Assembly: GCF_002858715.1 (NCBI RefSeq)
Contig: NZ_PJZH01000008.1
Coordinates: forward strand, 62,001 to 126,000
Direction of reading: 5' to 3'
From: Chimaeribacter coloradensis
GTDB taxonomy: Bacteria > Pseudomonadota > Gammaproteobacteria > Enterobacterales > Enterobacteriaceae
Length of the DNA stretch: 64,000 bases
The position numbers and the translations under genes were made by a program. This document shows, piece by piece, positions 52,935-61,376 of this stretch. How positions within the stretch are numbered: the stretch's first letter is position 1; every line of letters begins with the position of its first letter. Under the pieces are notes generated by a model. The model was not told the origin of the DNA. It made no database searches and worked only from the letters and a program-made list of their open reading frames with translations.

Positions 52935-55220
52935 CTATTGCGGGGGAATAAACGCCTGCACGGGCGTCACCTCCCCGGCAAATTTCCGCACCTGCACTAC
53001 CGTGATCTGGCCGCTGCACCCCTGTGTCAGGGAAGAGGTGCCGATGTCCAGGGTCAACACGTTCGGGTTGCCGTGGCGGCATAACGGCCGGGCAGCGGTG
53101 GGGTCGACCGGGTCGTACCAGGCCCCGGTGGGGAGCTGCACCACACCGGGCATGATGGCATCGGTCAGGCGCGCTGCGGCGAGCACATGGCCCCGGTCGT
53201 TATAGAGTTCAATAATATCGCCGTCGGCAATCCCACGCGCGGCCGCATCCTGGCTGTTCAGGCGACAGACTTCCCGCCCGCCGCGCTTGCCGCTCAGGCT
53301 GTACTCCCCAAAGTCCAGCTGGCTGTGCAGGCGTGTCGCGGGCTGGTTGGCGATCAGCCAGAGCGGGTGGTCAGCGTCCGGCTTTTGCTGCGGTTCACGC
53401 CATACCGGGTGGCCCGGGCAGTTTTCATAGCCAAACCCGGCAATGGTGGCAGAGAAGATCTCAATTTTACCGCTCGGCGTCGGCAGCGGTGCCGCCTCAG
53501 GGTCAGCGCGGAAGGCGTTGATCATGCGGCCCCCGTCTTTTACCTGCGGTAGTTCAATCACCCCCTGCTGCCAGAACTGACCGAACTCCGGGATCGTGAC
53601 CTGATGCGCCGCCAGCTTCTCCTGCAACTGACGGTAATGATGTTGCAGCCAGCCACGCGCGTCCCGCCCCTCGGTGAACGCCTCTTCCCTGCCGAGCCGC
53701 CGAGCCAGTTCACTGAAGATGGTGTAATCATCTTTCGCCTCCGCATAAGGTGCGGCCACCGGCTGCATGGCGACCAGATGGCGATCGGTCGGCGCGCCGC
53801 CGATGTCCTCGCGCTCCAGCGTCATGGTGGCGGGCAGGACAATATCGGCATGGCGCGCGCTGGCCGTCCAGGCGCTCTCATGCACGATCAGGGTGTCGAG
53901 CTGACAAAACGCCCGGCGCAGGCGCGCCAGATCCTGATGGTGGTGGAACGGGTTGCCGCCCGCCCAGTAGGCCAGGCGGATATGCGGATAGGTGAGCCGG
54001 CGGCCGTTGTAGTCAAATGGCGTGCCGGGGTTCAGCAGCATATCGGCAATACGCGCCACCGGGATCAGGCGGTCGATGCCGTTTTTGCCCTGCGGCAGCG
54101 CCGGGAAGCTGACCAGATTATGGTGTTTGCCATAGTGCCCCAACGCGCCCAGCGCATAGGTGTACCCGCCGCCCGGCAGCCCCGGCTGCCCGAGCGCCGC
54201 CGCCAGCACCAGCCCAAGCCACACCGGTTGTTCACCGTGCTCGGCGCGCTGTAACGCATGGGCCACCGTCACCAGCACGCGTTTGCCGTGCAACCGGCGC
54301 GCAAACGTGCCGATCGCCTCGCTGCTGATGCCGCAAATCTCTGCCGCCCAGCGTGCGTCGCGGACCACCCCATCCTCTTCACCGCGGAGGTAGGCCACCA
54401 TCTCCGGCCAGCCGACACAATAGCGGGCCAGGAACGCCTCATCGGTTAAGCCGTCGGCGATCAACACCGAGAGCAGGCCGAGCATAAACGCCGCATCGGT
54501 GCCGGGCCGCAGCGCCAGCCACTCCCCCTGCGCCTCGTCAGGGAGATCGCTTTTCAGCGGGCTGACGGAGATAAAGCGGGTGCCGCGCTGCGCCGCCTGC
54601 CGCATAAAGCCACGTTCGGTATGCTCACTCAGCCCGCCGCTGGCGACCTGCGAGTTTTTCAGCGCCAGCCCGCCAAACGCCAGCACGATGTCGCTGTGGG
54701 CGGCGATCTCCTCCCAGCTCACGCCACGGCGGGCGATTTCCGTCATGTCACCGACGATGTGCGGCAGCAGCACCGAGGCCGCGCCGGAGCTGTAGCTGTT
54801 GACGGAGCGGACATACCCGCCCATCACCGTGTTCAGAAAACGGTGTACCTGGCTTTGTGCATGGTGGAAGCGGCCCGCGCTGGACCAGCCGTAAGAGCCG
54901 CCGAAAATCCCCGCCGGGCCGTGGGCGTCCCCCACCCGTTTCAGCTCCTGCGCGACCCGCTGGCAGGCTTCTTCCCAGCTGACGGCCACGTACTCATCGG
55001 CACCGCGGCGCTGATCCGGCCCCGGCCCGTTTTCCAGCCAGCCCCGGCGTACCATCGGGCGGGCGACACGGGCCGGGTGATGCAGGGCGTGGCGGAAGTT
55101 CTGCAATAAGGGGCTGGGGTCGGGGTCGCGGGGGAAAGGGGTTACCCTGAGGTGCTCGCCCTCGCGCTGGGCGTGAAATGCGCCCCAGTGGGCGCTGTGC
55201 ATTACCGGTTTCTGCGTCAT
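52935..55220 (-). CDS. Molybdopterin S-/N-oxide reductase (BisC-like)
   Basis: This 761-aa molybdoenzyme of the DMSO-reductase superfamily lacks a twin-arginine signal and so is probably cytoplasmic, like biotin sulfoxide reductase BisC. The molybdenum ligand Ser is in IFGGSYGWSSAGRFHHAQSQ. Other marks are GGNPFHHHQDLARLRRAF, VLPATMTLEREDIGG and the C-terminal LNSQDAAARGIADGDIIELYNDRG. It likely reduces a sulfoxide (biotin- or methionine-type), here perhaps a sulfoxide of the imported sulfur amino acid. The ATG at 55220 has AGGA six bases upstream. It sits at the end of the ABC transporter operon. Confidence 0.9.
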   Translation of the reverse strand: MTQKPVMHSAHWGAFHAQREGEHLRVTPFPRDPDPSPLLQNFRHALHHPARVARPMVRRGWLENGPGPDQRRGADEYVAVSWEEACQRVAQELKRVGDAHGPAGIFGGSYGWSSAGRFHHAQSQVHRFLNTVMGGYVRSVNSYSSGAASVLLPHIVGDMTEIARRGVSWEEIAAHSDIVLAFGGLALKNSQVASGGLSEHTERGFMRQAAQRGTRFISVSPLKSDLPDEAQGEWLALRPGTDAAFMLGLLSVLIADGLTDEAFLARYCVGWPEMVAYLRGEEDGVVRDARWAAEICGISSEAIGTFARRLHGKRVLVTVAHALQRAEHGEQPVWLGLVLAAALGQPGLPGGGYTYALGALGHYGKHHNLVSFPALPQGKNGIDRLIPVARIADMLLNPGTPFDYNGRRLTYPHIRLAYWAGGNPFHHHQDLARLRRAFCQLDTLIVHESAWTASARHADIVLPATMTLEREDIGGAPTDRHLVAMQPVAAPYAEAKDDYTIFSELARRLGREEAFTEGRDARGWLQHHYRQLQEKLAAHQVTIPEFGQFWQQGVIELPQVKDGGRMINAFRADPEAAPLPTPSGKIEIFSATIAGFGYENCPGHPVWREPQQKPDADHPLWLIANQPATRLHSQLDFGEYSLSGKRGGREVCRLNSQDAAARGIADGDIIELYNDRGHVLAAARLTDAIMPGVVQLPTGAWYDPVDPTAARPLCRHGNPNVLTLDIGTSSLTQGCSGQITVVQVRKFAGEVTPVQAFIPPQ

Positions 55221-55254
55221 CACGGTTCCTGGCTCAAACAAAGAAAAACGGTGC

Positions 55255-56016
55255 TTAAAGCACCGTTGAAATAAAGTCTCTTACCCGCCCGTTTTCCGGG
55301 TCGTCGAGCACCTGCTGCGTCGGGCCGGCCGCCACGATTTTGCCGCCTTCCATAAAGACAATGTTGTCCGCGACCTCGCGGGCAAAGCCGATCTCATGGG
55401 TGACGATCACCATCGTGATACCGGAATGCGCCAGTTGCTTAATCACCTGCAACACCTCGCCGACCAGCTCCGGGTCAAGGGCAGAGGTCGGCTCGTCAAA
55501 CAGCATGACGCCCGGGTCCATCGCCAGCGCGCGGGCAATCGCCACACGCTGCTGCTGGCCGCCGGAGAGGTTTTGCGGCCACTCCTCTTCACGCCCCGCC
55601 AGGCCCACCTGTTTCAGCAGCGCCAGCGCTTTGCTGGTGGCCTGCTGGCGGCTCTGCTTTTTCACCCGCATCGGCGCATCGGTGATGTTCTGCAACACAG
55701 TGCGGTGCGGGAAGAGGTTGAACTGCTGGAAGACCATGCCGATCTCCGCCCGCTGGCGCGCAATGGCGCTGCTGCTCAGTTCATGCAGCGCCTGGCCCTT
55801 TTGCTGGTAACCCACCATCTGGCCGCCGATACGGATGGTGCCGCCATCGAGCTTTTCGAGGTGGTTGATACAGCGCAGCAGCGTGGATTTACCGGAGCCG
55901 GATGGCCCGAGGATCACGGTGACGGAACCGGCCGGAATATCGAGGTTAACCTCGTCCAGGATGGTCACGCCGGAGAAGCGTTTGGTGACCTTGCGCAGGG
56001 TAATTGCCTCAGCCAT
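55255..56016 (-). CDS. Amino-acid ABC transporter ATP-binding protein (GlnQ/YxeO-like)
   Basis: This 253-aa ATPase energises uptake of a polar amino acid or a relative. Walker A is GPSGSGKSTLL, the signature is LSGGQQQRVAIARAL, Walker B LFDEPTSALDPELV, and the H-loop VTHEIGFA. It is 8 bases into the end of the permease gene. The context with permease and binding protein identifies a PAAT-family importer, probably for a cysteine-derived compound (YxeO counterpart). Confidence 0.95.
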   Translation of the reverse strand: MAEAITLRKVTKRFSGVTILDEVNLDIPAGSVTVILGPSGSGKSTLLRCINHLEKLDGGTIRIGGQMVGYQQKGQALHELSSSAIARQRAEIGMVFQQFNLFPHRTVLQNITDAPMRVKKQSRQQATSKALALLKQVGLAGREEEWPQNLSGGQQQRVAIARALAMDPGVMLFDEPTSALDPELVGEVLQVIKQLAHSGITMVIVTHEIGFAREVADNIVFMEGGKIVAAGPTQQVLDDPENGRVRDFISTVL

Positions 56017-56932
56017 TGCTCACGCTCCTTTCGGTTTTCGGCGCGGAGAAACGCGGCAACGACGGCCATACGCCGCGCTTTTCACGGCGCGTGACGCCGC
56101 GGCCAAAATAGCGTTCCACGTAATACTGGCCCACCGAGAGCACGGAGGTCATCAGCAGGTACCACAGCGTCGCGACCAGCAGCAGCGGGATCACCTCATA
56201 GGTGCGCTGGTAGATGATCTGCGCGGAGAACAGCACGTCCTGCAGGGAGATCACCGACACCACTGCCGTGGTTTTCAGCTGGCCGATAATCTCGTTACCC
56301 GCGGGCGGCATAATGGCGCGCATGGCCTGCGGCAGCACGGTGTGGCGGAAGATCTGCGCCGGGCGGTAACCGAGCGCGCGCGCCGCCTCAATCTGGCCAT
56401 TGCCCACGCTCTGGATTCCGGCCCGCACAATCTCCGCCGCATAGGCGGACTGGTGCATCACCAGCGCGATCACGGCCGCACTGAACGGGCTGACCAGCGA
56501 GTTGGCGTCGGCATGCCAGATCTCCCCGAAACCGGGGATCGACAGCACGATGTCCGGGTAGAGTGCCGCGATGTTGTACCAGAGAAACAGCTGCACCAGC
56601 ATCGGCACGCCGCGGAAAAACCAGGTATAGGCCCAGCTCACCGTCACCAGCACCGGGTTAGAGGAGAGGCGCATCAGCGCCAGCACCGTGCCGAAGGCAA
56701 ACCCCAGCACCACCGAAATGGCGGTGAGCTGCAGCGTCATCAGCACACCCTGCAAAATAGAGGGGGCAGTGAAGTTTTCGGCGATCACTCCCCACTCAAA
56801 GCGCGGGTTGTTAATCATGGAATGCGCCATCGCCACGATGCACAACAGCACCACCAGCGCACTCAGCCAGCGTCCGTAGTAGCGTTTACCGACGATTTTC
56901 AGATCGTCGGCGTGGTCGTGAACATCACTCAT
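56009..56932 (-). CDS. Amino-acid ABC transporter permease (YxeN-like)
   Basis: This 307-aa permease of the His/Glu/Gln family spans the inner membrane. After an N-terminal cytoplasmic lead the protein has LSSNPVLVTVSWAYTWFFRGVPMLVQL and the EAA-like loop EIVRAGIQSVGNGQIEAARALGYRPAQIFRHTVLPQAMRAIMPP, which contacts the ATPase. Overlaps at both ends (4 bp with the binding protein and 8 bp with the ATPase) show a tight operon. A C-terminal tail after the last helix is slightly longer than usual. Confidence 0.94.
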   Translation of the reverse strand: MSDVHDHADDLKIVGKRYYGRWLSALVVLLCIVAMAHSMINNPRFEWGVIAENFTAPSILQGVLMTLQLTAISVVLGFAFGTVLALMRLSSNPVLVTVSWAYTWFFRGVPMLVQLFLWYNIAALYPDIVLSIPGFGEIWHADANSLVSPFSAAVIALVMHQSAYAAEIVRAGIQSVGNGQIEAARALGYRPAQIFRHTVLPQAMRAIMPPAGNEIIGQLKTTAVVSVISLQDVLFSAQIIYQRTYEVIPLLLVATLWYLLMTSVLSVGQYYVERYFGRGVTRREKRGVWPSLPRFSAPKTERSVSNG

Positions 56933-57825
56933 TGAAAGATCTCTTCGTTACGTTTGGCTTCGGTCACAGCGCCAAATCCAATGCCCCAGTTGTCGAGGAT
57001 TTTCTTGTAGCTGCCGTCTTTGATTAACGAGGTGAGCGCGGCCTGAACGGCCGGTTCCAGCGGCGAGGCTTTCGGGAACGCCACCGAGACAGGGGCGTCA
57101 TTCACGGTGATCTCACCGCTCATAGTCAGGGGCTTGATGATTTTCACCTGCCACAGCAGCCCTTCGTACGGCCCCAGGAACATCGGGACGCGGCCGCTGA
57201 CCACCGCCTGCACACCGGCCGGGCGATCCGGGAAGACCGAGACTTTGATCGGCGGTTTACCCGCGGCCTCACAGGCTTTGCTGGCCTCTTCCAGGCGGGT
57301 TACCTGGGTGGTGCCTGACCCGGCACCGACCTCTTTGCCGCATACCTCGCTGAGGGATTTAAACGGGGTAATATTGGCCGCTTTCTTTGAAATGACGCCG
57401 AGCAGGCTGGCGTTGTAGTAGCCCACAAAGTCGATCTGTTTCAGGCGGGTCGGCGTGGCGTTGATGTTTGACAGCGCAACATCATAGCGCCCGGTTTTCA
57501 GGCCGGGGATGATGTTGTCAAAACCGCCGGTGTCGCGCCATTGCACCGCGATGCCCAGGCGCTCACCCACGGCGTTCATGATGTCGATTTCACGGCCGGC
57601 CAGCGTTTTATTGTCTTCTTTATAGAAGGTGGTGGGCGGCGTGTTGGGGTTGGTTCCGGCCACGATGTAGCCGCGTTTCACGATATCCGCAGGCAACAGG
57701 CTTTTCAGCGCCGGGTCAGCCTGCACATGCAGGGCGCTGTCAGTAGGCACAGACGGTTCAGCGGCAAACGTGGTGTGCGCACTCAGAGCAAGTGCGAAAA
57801 GGGTGAAGCCTTTTGCGAATTTCAC
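56929..57825 (-). CDS. Amino-acid ABC transporter periplasmic binding protein (YxeM-like)
   Basis: This 298-aa protein captures the ligand in the periplasm. The GTG start at 57825, with AGGAG upstream, leaves an ideal signal peptide (VKFAKGFTLFALALSAHTTFA); a longer ATG frame would put 16 extra residues in front of it. The mature part is of the cluster-3 type: GREIDIMNAVGERLGIAVQWRDTGGFDNIIPGLKTGRYDVALSNINATPTRLKQIDFVGYY. It is first in the ABC operon and its ligand is likely an S-substituted cysteine or related amino acid. Confidence 0.93.
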   Translation of the reverse strand: MKFAKGFTLFALALSAHTTFAAEPSVPTDSALHVQADPALKSLLPADIVKRGYIVAGTNPNTPPTTFYKEDNKTLAGREIDIMNAVGERLGIAVQWRDTGGFDNIIPGLKTGRYDVALSNINATPTRLKQIDFVGYYNASLLGVISKKAANITPFKSLSEVCGKEVGAGSGTTQVTRLEEASKACEAAGKPPIKVSVFPDRPAGVQAVVSGRVPMFLGPYEGLLWQVKIIKPLTMSGEITVNDAPVSVAFPKASPLEPAVQAALTSLIKDGSYKKILDNWGIGFGAVTEAKRNEEIFQ

Positions 57826-58195
57826 GGAACCTTTCTCCTGATATATAAAGTGTTTCCCAGCGGGAAAAGGCATTGAGGTAGCGATGTATTATTAGCGCCA
57901 AAAAGCCAATAAACCCTGTGCTTTAAGGGGGTTATCATCCTCGGAATGTCCCGTTGTCATTCTCAGTGAAGAGCTACGGCGATCACAAATGCTAAAAATA
58001 GATATATTTTCCCGGAATCCGGCAATAGACCCGTTGCGCGCCATCTGTGGATGATCCCTCTTGCCGCCTGAGGCGGCCTTCTTGTTCTTACCACGCTCAA
58101 CGTCACACATTCCGCCATCAACCGGGAAGTGCCGTTTACTTATTGCACTTTATCCGAATAGAATGCATTTACACGAAGCATGGCTGGAGAGGATG
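57826..58195. other. Divergent gap between the ABC operon and the Ldh2-type gene
   Basis: No gene is seen here. It should hold promoters for both sides. The + strand frame is open upstream of the Ldh2 start, but this part has no ribosome site or family match. I saw no clear operator palindrome. Confidence 0.4.
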
Positions 58196-59269
58196 ATGGC
58201 TAAAGTGGTTCAGGCGGATGCATTAAGGGAGTTCGGGAAAGCGGTATTTGACGCGCTTGGCGTGCCTGAACAGGACGCCCTGATGGTGGCTGACAGCCTG
58301 GTCGCGGCGGAGCTTTGGGGCCACGCCTCCCACGGGATGCTCCGGCTGCCCTGGTATGTGGCGCGGCTGCGCCACGGGGCGATGCACCCCACCGACAGGA
58401 GCGCGGTTGAAACAGACAACGGGGCTGTCGTGGTGATTGACGGCAACCACAGCATGGGCCAGGTGCTGACCATGAACGCGGTGGAGCTGGGCATGGCGCG
58501 CGCCGGGCGTTACGGCATCAGCGCAGTCGCCGTGCGTAACTCAAACCACTTTGGCACGGCCGCCTATTTCACACGTAAAGCCGCTGAAAAAGGCTTTATC
58601 ACCTTTCTGGCGACAAACGCCAGCCCGGCCATGGCCCCCTGGGGCGGTAAAGAGAAGCTGATCGGCACCAACCCCTGGTCAATCGCGGCACCGGCCGGTA
58701 AACGGGGCGTGGTGGTGATGGATATTGCCAACACCGCCGTCGCGCGCGGCAAAATCTACCTGGCCGCCGAGCGGGGCGATCCCCTGCCTGAGGGCTGGGC
58801 CGCCGACGAACAGGGCGTGCCGACCACGGCGGCAAGCGACGCCCTCCACGGGCTGATCCTGCCGATGGCGGGCCATAAAGGGTACGTCATCGCTTTTATG
58901 ATGGATGTGCTGGCCGGTGTGTTGACCGGCAGCCAATTTGGTCACGGGGTCAACGGCCCCTATCAGGCAGATAAACCCAGCGGATGCGGCCACCTGCTGA
59001 TCACCCTCGATATCAACGCCATGATGCCCGGCGAGCTGTTTATGGCGCGCCTCAACCAGCTGATCGACCAGGTAAAAGAGGCACCCACGGCCCACGGCGT
59101 TGCCGAAATCTTCTACCCCGGCGAGCTGGAGGATCGCCATACCCGGCACCATCTCGCGGCCGGTATCACCCTTGCCGAGCGCACCTGGGAGAGCCTCTCC
59201 CGGCTGGCGGAAGAAATGGCCGTGGCGTTACCGGCACTTATTAATGACACATCACAGGAAGCACTATGA
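58196..59269 (+). CDS. Malate/L-lactate dehydrogenase-family (Ldh2) oxidoreductase
   Basis: This 357-aa NAD(P)-dependent enzyme of the Ldh2/MDG1 family reduces or oxidises 2-oxo/hydroxy acids. Signature parts are LWGHASHGMLRLPWYVARLR (catalytic His), the substrate region AVRNSNHFGTAAYFTRKAAEKG and GTNPWSIAAP, and the long C-terminal GHKGYVIAFMMDVLAGVLTGSQFG. The ATG at 58196 is six bases from GGAG. It overlaps the small monooxygenase gene by ATGA. Its substrate (malate, sulfolactate, ureidoglycolate or another hydroxy-acid) is not determined. Confidence 0.9.
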   Translation: MAKVVQADALREFGKAVFDALGVPEQDALMVADSLVAAELWGHASHGMLRLPWYVARLRHGAMHPTDRSAVETDNGAVVVIDGNHSMGQVLTMNAVELGMARAGRYGISAVAVRNSNHFGTAAYFTRKAAEKGFITFLATNASPAMAPWGGKEKLIGTNPWSIAAPAGKRGVVVMDIANTAVARGKIYLAAERGDPLPEGWAADEQGVPTTAASDALHGLILPMAGHKGYVIAFMMDVLAGVLTGSQFGHGVNGPYQADKPSGCGHLLITLDINAMMPGELFMARLNQLIDQVKEAPTAHGVAEIFYPGELEDRHTRHHLAAGITLAERTWESLSRLAEEMAVALPALINDTSQEAL

Positions 59270-59568
59270 TCGCACTGACCGTTTCACTCTACGTACACGA
59301 AGAGAAGCTGGAGACTTTCCTGAAAGCTATCGAGGCCAATGCCCGCGCCACCTTTCATGATGAACCCGGCTGCCACTCTTTTGATGTCACACAGGATCTG
59401 AAAGACCCGCTGCACTTTATCTTCTATGAACTCTATACGGATGAGGCCGCCGTGGAGGCGCACCGTGCCGCGCCCCATTTTGCGGTGTGGCGCAAGGCCG
59501 CGGAGGCGTGCGTGGTGAAAGGGTCACAGGTCAACACGCTGAGCCGCCGCCTCTTCAGCCACGGCTGA
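59266..59568 (+). CDS. Antibiotic-biosynthesis-monooxygenase (ABM/YgiN-like) protein
   Basis: This 100-aa protein has the dimeric ABM ferredoxin-like fold: LTVSLYVHEEKLETFLKAIEANARATFHDEPGCHSFDVTQDLKDPLHFIFYELYTDEAAVEAHRAAPHF is the family pattern. Such proteins oxidise quinols or serve other small-molecule reactions without a cofactor. It overlaps the dehydrogenase gene by 4 bases, so they act together. Its end overlaps the converging GntR gene end by 14 bases. Confidence 0.9.
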   Translation: MIALTVSLYVHEEKLETFLKAIEANARATFHDEPGCHSFDVTQDLKDPLHFIFYELYTDEAAVEAHRAAPHFAVWRKAAEACVVKGSQVNTLSRRLFSHG

Positions 59569-60487
59569 CCGCGTCCCCTGCCGGCTGGCGGCTGAAAAAT
59601 TCAGATTGCCCCTTGTCGGATGTTGCCCGCTCAAGATGCAACCTGAGCTTCCCGGCCGCGGCCGGCCGATCCCCGGCCAACAGCAGTTCCAGGATCTCCA
59701 GGTGCTCTTCAGCATGGTGCCGGCGCTGACTGCGTTTTTCCTGCGCCTGGCGGTACTCCACAAGGCGGCGCAACTGGTTGAGGCGTCTGACGGTCTGAAG
59801 CAGGAAACGGTTGCCGGAACAGGCCGCCAGCGTCTCATGGAAGTCTGAGTTCGTCTCAAACAGCTCACGCGGCGTCATCGTCATAAAACCGCCCCCGGCG
59901 ATAAACTGCTGCTGACGGCGGCACGCCTCCAGCCGTGCCCGGTCAAGGCGGAAGGAATCCCCCATCAGGCCTGCCGGCTCAATCATCATGCGCAGCGCAT
60001 AACTCTCCTGATAAGCCTCAAAGGAATCAATCACCGGCAGGGTTTTCCACCCCTGCCCGGCGCGGAACTCAAGCCAGCCCTCCTGCTGGATGCGCGTCAG
60101 CACGCCCCTCAGCACGGTGCGTGAAATGTTCAGTTCGCGCATCAGCTCAATCTCGGTGAACAGCTCCGGCAGCGTGCGCGTCAGCCTCATCTCAGCAATC
60201 TGCTGATAGACAGGATCTTCACTTTGGGCAGAGAGCTGCTCCGCGAGCGGGCCCAGCTCACTGGCGTGTTGCGCCAGAAAGTAACCGCGGTTTTTGTCGT
60301 AGGTGAACATGCCTTGCTGCGTCAGAAAGGTCAGCGCGGTTTTCACCGGTGAACGGGAGGCGTTAAGCTCGCGCGCCAGCTGGGACTCAACGACATGCGT
60401 GCCGTGCGGCAACAGCTCGCGGCGTACATAAGAGACAATCTCCCGTAAAATGCGGGATTGCAGAGGAGTCAGGTTCATTTTCACCAT
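59555..60487 (-). CDS. GntR-family regulator with two winged helices and an FCD-like domain
   Basis: This 310-aa regulator is a paralog of the one at 34.9 kb: a first GntR winged helix (GTHVVESQLARELNASRSPVKTALTFL), a second mid-protein helix-turn-helix (FTEIELMRELNISRTVLRGVLTRIQQEGWLEF), and the FCD-like domain (MMIEPAGLMGDSFRLDRARLEACRRQQQF). It probably controls the converging Ldh2/ABM genes. The start is not sure: ATG at 60487 or the ATG three codons later (MNLTPLQSRIL); neither has a strong ribosome site. The C terminus is longer than its paralog by about 15 residues. Confidence 0.85.
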   Translation of the reverse strand: MVKMNLTPLQSRILREIVSYVRRELLPHGTHVVESQLARELNASRSPVKTALTFLTQQGMFTYDKNRGYFLAQHASELGPLAEQLSAQSEDPVYQQIAEMRLTRTLPELFTEIELMRELNISRTVLRGVLTRIQQEGWLEFRAGQGWKTLPVIDSFEAYQESYALRMMIEPAGLMGDSFRLDRARLEACRRQQQFIAGGGFMTMTPRELFETNSDFHETLAACSGNRFLLQTVRRLNQLRRLVEYRQAQEKRSQRRHHAEEHLEILELLLAGDRPAAAGKLRLHLERATSDKGQSEFFSRQPAGDAVSRG

Positions 60488-60601
60488 GCCCAGGCGTCAG
60501 GTTTTCTATCCGGGACAGGATATTACAGTTGGCGGCCTTGTGCAGGGCTTTTAACTAAAGCACATGCTGTCTGAATCAATGCTTTCTCGGGATGTTTATC
60601 G

Positions 60602-61309
60602 TTAATTAAGAATATTCACCACTCTCTTTTTGCCGTTTTTAATTTTTTTCCGAAGCGTGGATTTTGTTTTGACCAGATGATAAGACACATCTTTCTCAAT
60701 ATTATTGATATTGAGGTAGCGCTCCAGCATCAGCTGATCTTCTGCCACCCTGCGCCGGGTGAAATTTTTCCCGGATAAGTCAATGATGCGTAACCCCTCT
60801 GCGGAAAGAATAAAGTTGCCTTTATGCGCATCACCCGACACGAGTTTATGGTGGTGTAATAGTGCCATTTTGCAGACGATTTCCTGCTTGATCTCTTCAG
60901 GGATCTCGTCAAATTCATTCAGTACTTTGCCGGGGATGTATTCAAACAGCATCACATAGAGATCGGTGCAACCGATTTTCTTGCGTCGTGCTAACAGGTA
61001 AACGTCATTCTGAAAACGCATGCCTCTTTCCCAGAGCTCATCATTTCTTTTAATCAGGTTAAAAGAATAATCTTTTTTAAACCAAGACTTATACAGGCGT
61101 TCAATCTTTTTTCCATTAGGTTTGAAAACCTTCAACACATAGAGATGCTTGTCATGCTCAATCAGCATGACTTTAGTTTTATTTTGGTTACGAAAGACAC
61201 TGACAACCGACAGACGGTAATTAACGAAGTCTGCAAAGATACGATGATAAGGTGTACTACTTCCTTTGACATGAAGAGTAAAGTTTTTATGTCTGGACTT
61301 GTACAGCAT
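60602..61309 (-). CDS. LPS core heptose kinase WaaY/RfaY-like
   Basis: This 235-aa kinase-fold protein resembles the heptose(II) kinase WaaY of the LPS inner core, which adds phosphate. The match includes KVMLIEHDKHLYVLKVFKPNGKKIERLYKSWFKKDY, the catalytic loop LVSGDAHKGNFI and the metal site LRIIDLSGKNF. The ATG at 61309 is six bases from TAGGG; a longer frame from 61348 is less likely. The gene is AT-rich, unlike its neighbours, and is outside any LPS locus, so it may modify the LPS core after transfer or be a second copy. It follows a membrane protein gene on the same strand. Confidence 0.85.
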   Translation of the reverse strand: MLYKSRHKNFTLHVKGSSTPYHRIFADFVNYRLSVVSVFRNQNKTKVMLIEHDKHLYVLKVFKPNGKKIERLYKSWFKKDYSFNLIKRNDELWERGMRFQNDVYLLARRKKIGCTDLYVMLFEYIPGKVLNEFDEIPEEIKQEIVCKMALLHHHKLVSGDAHKGNFILSAEGLRIIDLSGKNFTRRRVAEDQLMLERYLNINNIEKDVSYHLVKTKSTLRKKIKNGKKRVVNILN

Positions 61310-61376
61310 AACTACCCTAAAGAACGGATAAAAAATGATAAAAGGCAATAAGGGTATATTGCCTCATGACTATTAC

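Noticed and set aside
55835-56935. 366-codon open frame on the + strand
   Set aside because: It lies opposite the ABC permease and ATPase genes, which carry clear motifs. Its composition is that of a shadow frame.
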